This document shows positions 62,236 through 64,000 of a stretch of 64,000 nucleotides of DNA, piece after piece (positions within the stretch are counted from its first letter, which is position 1; each line of letters begins with the position of its first letter). Source of the stretch: Salinibacterium xinjiangense. Lineage in GTDB: Bacteria; Actinomycetota; Actinomycetes; Actinomycetales; Microbacteriaceae. The stretch covers positions 744,001-808,000 of the forward strand of contig NZ_BMLC01000001.1 in NCBI RefSeq assembly GCF_014645015.1, written 5' to 3'. The translations under genes were made by a program, and so were the position numbers. The notes under the pieces were generated by a model, which was not told the origin of the DNA, searched no databases, and saw nothing but the letters and a program-made list of their open reading frames with translations.

Positions 62236-62681
62236 GGTGCGTCATCCGTCGCCGCCGAACTCGGGTCGACCGCGTCTTTGCGGCGGTTCATCCGGAAGAC
62301 AAAGCGGCAAAGTTAGCGGAGCAACAGCACGAAGGCCGCAAAGTGCCTATGGTCGGCGACGGTGTCAACGACGCACCGGCCCGCACCCAGGCAAACGTCG
62401 CCATCAGCGCTGGCACGGACGTTGCTATCGCCTCAGCCGGCGTCGTCCTCGCCAGTGGCGGGCGGCGGGTTACAGTATCATCTTCGTCCCACTCGCGACA
62501 GGAGTGCTCGCTCTGGTCAGTTTTGCACTCTCCACGGAAATCGCAGCCCTCTTGATGCCTGCCTGCACCGGAGTTGTTGCTGTGAACGGGAGTTGTTGCT
62601 GTGAACGCGCAACTGCTTCGCCGACGTGATCTTCGACCGAAGAAAACCGCGTCAAAAGTCCCGACGATGCCTCGCAAATGA
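62236..62681 (+). pseudogene. Copper-type P1B ATPase remnant (C-terminal end)
   Basis: The strand encodes [10 protein letters not shown], then after a frameshift [37 protein letters not shown] and [14 protein letters not shown], then after a deletion with frame change [20 protein letters not shown], and finally NAQLLRRRDLRPKK to a stop at 62681. This is the hinge and last membrane pair of a heavy-metal P1B ATPase (CopA/CopB type). The N-terminal three quarters are missing. The lesions include a 19-bp-period duplication at 62570-62606. Confidence 0.85.
62570..62606. repeat. Tandem duplication inside the ATPase remnant
   Basis: GGAGTTGTTGCTGTGAAC occurs at 62570-62587 and 62589-62606, a 19-bp period. 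Because 19 is not a multiple of 3, it shifts the frame. Confidence 0.85.
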
Positions 62682-62760
62682 GCGATTCTTGTAGCCACAG
62701 AAATCGTTACCGGGGGAATATTCGTCACCGACCTACCACGACAGAAGGAATGAGAACTCG

Positions 62761-63264
62761 ATGCCGCCAGCGCTGATAATCTTCTTGATCGCAACGCCTC
62801 TGCTTCTGTTCGGCGCGAGAGCCGCTCTGCCCGGCATTCCCTGGAAGCGATACGCCCGCCCCTCATCGTGGGTGGACATCGGCCTGATAGCGCTCGGCGC
62901 GGCGGGACTCGTGCTGCACTGTGTAGCCATGTTTTATCCCAGCCTCATCGAGACCATTCCCGGAACCGGCGGGTACATCCAGGCGGTCGATGGAATGAGC
63001 ACGGCCAGCATCGTGCTCTACATTGTGCCCGCAGTGATCGTTCTGGCAGGCCTCCGCCGTCAACGGCCGCTGGCCCTCACGCTCGTCGCCGTCACCCTCA
63101 TCGCCGTCGGCGTCACGATGTATGACGGCGGCCCACTCAACGTCCATCTCGTCGCGATAACCGCCGCGGCACTCTCCCTCGCCTTCACCACCGCCCTGCT
63201 GGTCCTCCGGCCCCAACGAACCGGGGACAGAGCCGCGCCCGGCCATGCAGCCACCGGACGATGA
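62761..63264 (+). CDS. Four-span membrane protein of unknown function
   Basis: This 167-residue protein has four clear membrane segments (about 2-20, 38-58, 80-97 and 104-122, with a fifth possible at 130-150). No family is recognised. AAGGA lies about 15 bases before the ATG, and GAGAAC nearer. It sits between the broken copper ATPase and the convergent multicopper oxidase gene, so a copper-related role is possible by context only. The stop is 22 bp from the oxidase stop. Confidence 0.7.
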   Translation: MPPALIIFLIATPLLLFGARAALPGIPWKRYARPSSWVDIGLIALGAAGLVLHCVAMFYPSLIETIPGTGGYIQAVDGMSTASIVLYIVPAVIVLAGLRRQRPLALTLVAVTLIAVGVTMYDGGPLNVHLVAITAAALSLAFTTALLVLRPQRTGDRAAPGHAATGR

Positions 63265-63285
63265 TCCTGATGCCTGAAGGCCCGG

Positions 63286-64000
63286 TCAGCCCACGGAGAT
63301 GACGCCCATCATTCCGTTATCTTCGTGGTCGAGGATGTGGCAGTGATAGACGCTGGTGCCGGTAAAGTCCTCGAAGGCTATGCGCACCCGCGAACTGCTG
63401 CGCGCCGGCACATTCACGACGTCCTGCCAGGTGGGCTCGTCAACAACCTGATCGCCGACCTCGATGACCTGCATCGGCCAGACGTGGAGGTGGAATGGGT
63501 GATCCATCGAGCTGGTGTTCACGATCGTCCACTCCTCGATCGTGCCGGCCGCGACTGACTGGTCGATGCGCCCAGGGTCGAAGGCGCGTCCGTCGATGGT
63601 GAATCGCATCATGGATCCACCCATCCCCGCCCCGCCCATCGCGAGGGTGAGTGTCCTTTCGCCATCCAGTGACTCGGATCGCAGGTCTCGGGGATCGGAG
63701 CCCGGGGCGCGCGCCAGAGGCGCAGCGACGGCACCGGCGACGTTCAGCGTCGCAAGGGTTATCGAACTGCCGGACGGCGTGCCACCGCCCATCATTCCTG
63801 CGGATGAGCCTCGGTCTACGGGTAACGCCTGCAACACCGAGGTGCCCCCCGCCATCGTGACGAGCACGTCTGCTCGGCTTCCCGGCATCAACGAGAGGGA
63901 ATCCACGTCGCGTGGTGACCCGAATCGGCCGGAGTCGTTGCCGAGAAGCTGCAGCGCCTGGCCGTCGAGTCGCAGGTCGAGATAGCGCGAGGTGCAGGCG
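63286..64000 (-). CDS. Multicopper oxidase, C-terminal part
   Basis: The visible 237 codons are the C-terminal part of a multicopper oxidase; the gene runs off the right edge. Copper ligands are seen in DHPFHLHVWP and in the T1/trinuclear motif HCHILDHEDNGMMG, so the end is complete. Met-rich stretches (GMMGGG, MGGAGMGGSMM) fit CueO/CotA-like cuprous oxidases that detoxify copper. With the ATPase remnant it marks a copper-resistance island. The N-terminal domains and any Tat signal lie outside the window. Confidence 0.9.
   Translation of the reverse strand, partial: ACTSRYLDLRLDGQALQLLGNDSGRFGSPRDVDSLSLMPGSRADVLVTMAGGTSVLQALPVDRGSSAGMMGGGTPSGSSITLATLNVAGAVAAPLARAPGSDPRDLRSESLDGERTLTLAMGGAGMGGSMMRFTIDGRAFDPGRIDQSVAAGTIEEWTIVNTSSMDHPFHLHVWPMQVIEVGDQVVDEPTWQDVVNVPARSSSRVRIAFEDFTGTSVYHCHILDHEDNGMMGVISVG

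Noticed and set aside
1-64000. tRNA, rRNA or CRISPR loci
   Set aside because: I looked in the intergenic gaps for T-loop and cloverleaf patterns and for regularly spaced repeats. The only short repeats are the 15-bp tandem at 12727 and the pair at 25390, which are not CRISPR-like.

Overview
The window looks like chromosomal DNA of a high-GC Gram-positive actinobacterium, most probably of the family Microbacteriaceae. The lineage call rests on the mycothiol S-conjugate amidase (mca), DUF4307 and DUF4245 proteins, SufS-SufU, a sec-family short isoprenyl transferase, the frequent GTG starts, and small proteins (DUF6264-like, DUF7882-like) that I associate with that family. It is an inference from gene content; there is no rRNA in the window. 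I see no tRNA, rRNA or CRISPR array.

Layout. 1-2.0 kb: glycine cleavage operon gcvT-gcvH-gcvP (minus strand) behind a tandem glycine riboswitch. 2-6 kb: LON-domain protein, DoxX, ABC-F ATPase, a ridA remnant, a SOUL protein and an Lrp/AsnC regulator. 6-8.1 kb: ornithine cyclodeaminase plus CtlX citrulline hydrolase, divergent from the AsnC regulator. 8.1-14.5 kb: Ppx/GppA, SDR, kinase-like protein, ychF, CPBP protease and a DEDDh exonuclease, with two long perfect hairpins. 14.6-17.1 kb: mmsA and a LysR regulator. 17-26.9 kb: rmuC, glpX, fbaA, ispH, xseAB, DUF4245, beta-carbonic anhydrase and fumC, a central-metabolism block. 26.9-37.6 kb: prepilin peptidase, PIN-PhoH, PLP enzyme and uppS, trhA, mca, DUF4307, greA, ilvA, AI-2E transporter. 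37.6-41.5 kb: a complete PotABCD/AfuABC-type ABC importer. 41.7-45.1 kb: YcaQ-like protein, htpX, lemA, apt. 45.1-49.7 kb: a four-gene translationally coupled operon (TetR, PLP aldolase/deaminase, sugar-lactone oxidase, GH1 beta-glucosidase). 49.9-58.6 kb: a large Ig-repeat membrane protein with an antisense neighbour, Dps, SufS-SufU, a COG4705 protein, FetB and an SGNH-like/GAF fusion. 59-64 kb: a lone SdhA/FrdA-type flavoprotein, then a decayed island with an IS481 fragment, a degenerate IS3-family element, a broken copper P-type ATPase, a membrane protein and a multicopper oxidase cut by the window end.

Two window-wide signals stand out. First, at least 17 lead genes have a TAnnnT -10-like hexamer 5 to 8 bases before the start codon, usually exactly 6, with no Shine-Dalgarno site; these look like leaderless promoters and they also decide several start codons. 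Second, the word GCATCC/GGATGC is visibly over-represented on both strands and overrides the usual codon choice (Ala GCA, Asp GAT).

The best candidate for an undescribed functional system is the 45-49.7 kb TetR-controlled operon. Every junction is a 4-base start/stop overlap, and it combines a PLP aldolase/deaminase, a D-arabinono-lactone-oxidase-like flavoenzyme and a beta-glucosidase. Other unusual items are the SGNH-like/GAF fusion with degenerate catalytic blocks and the Ig-repeat membrane protein overlapped on its antisense strand.
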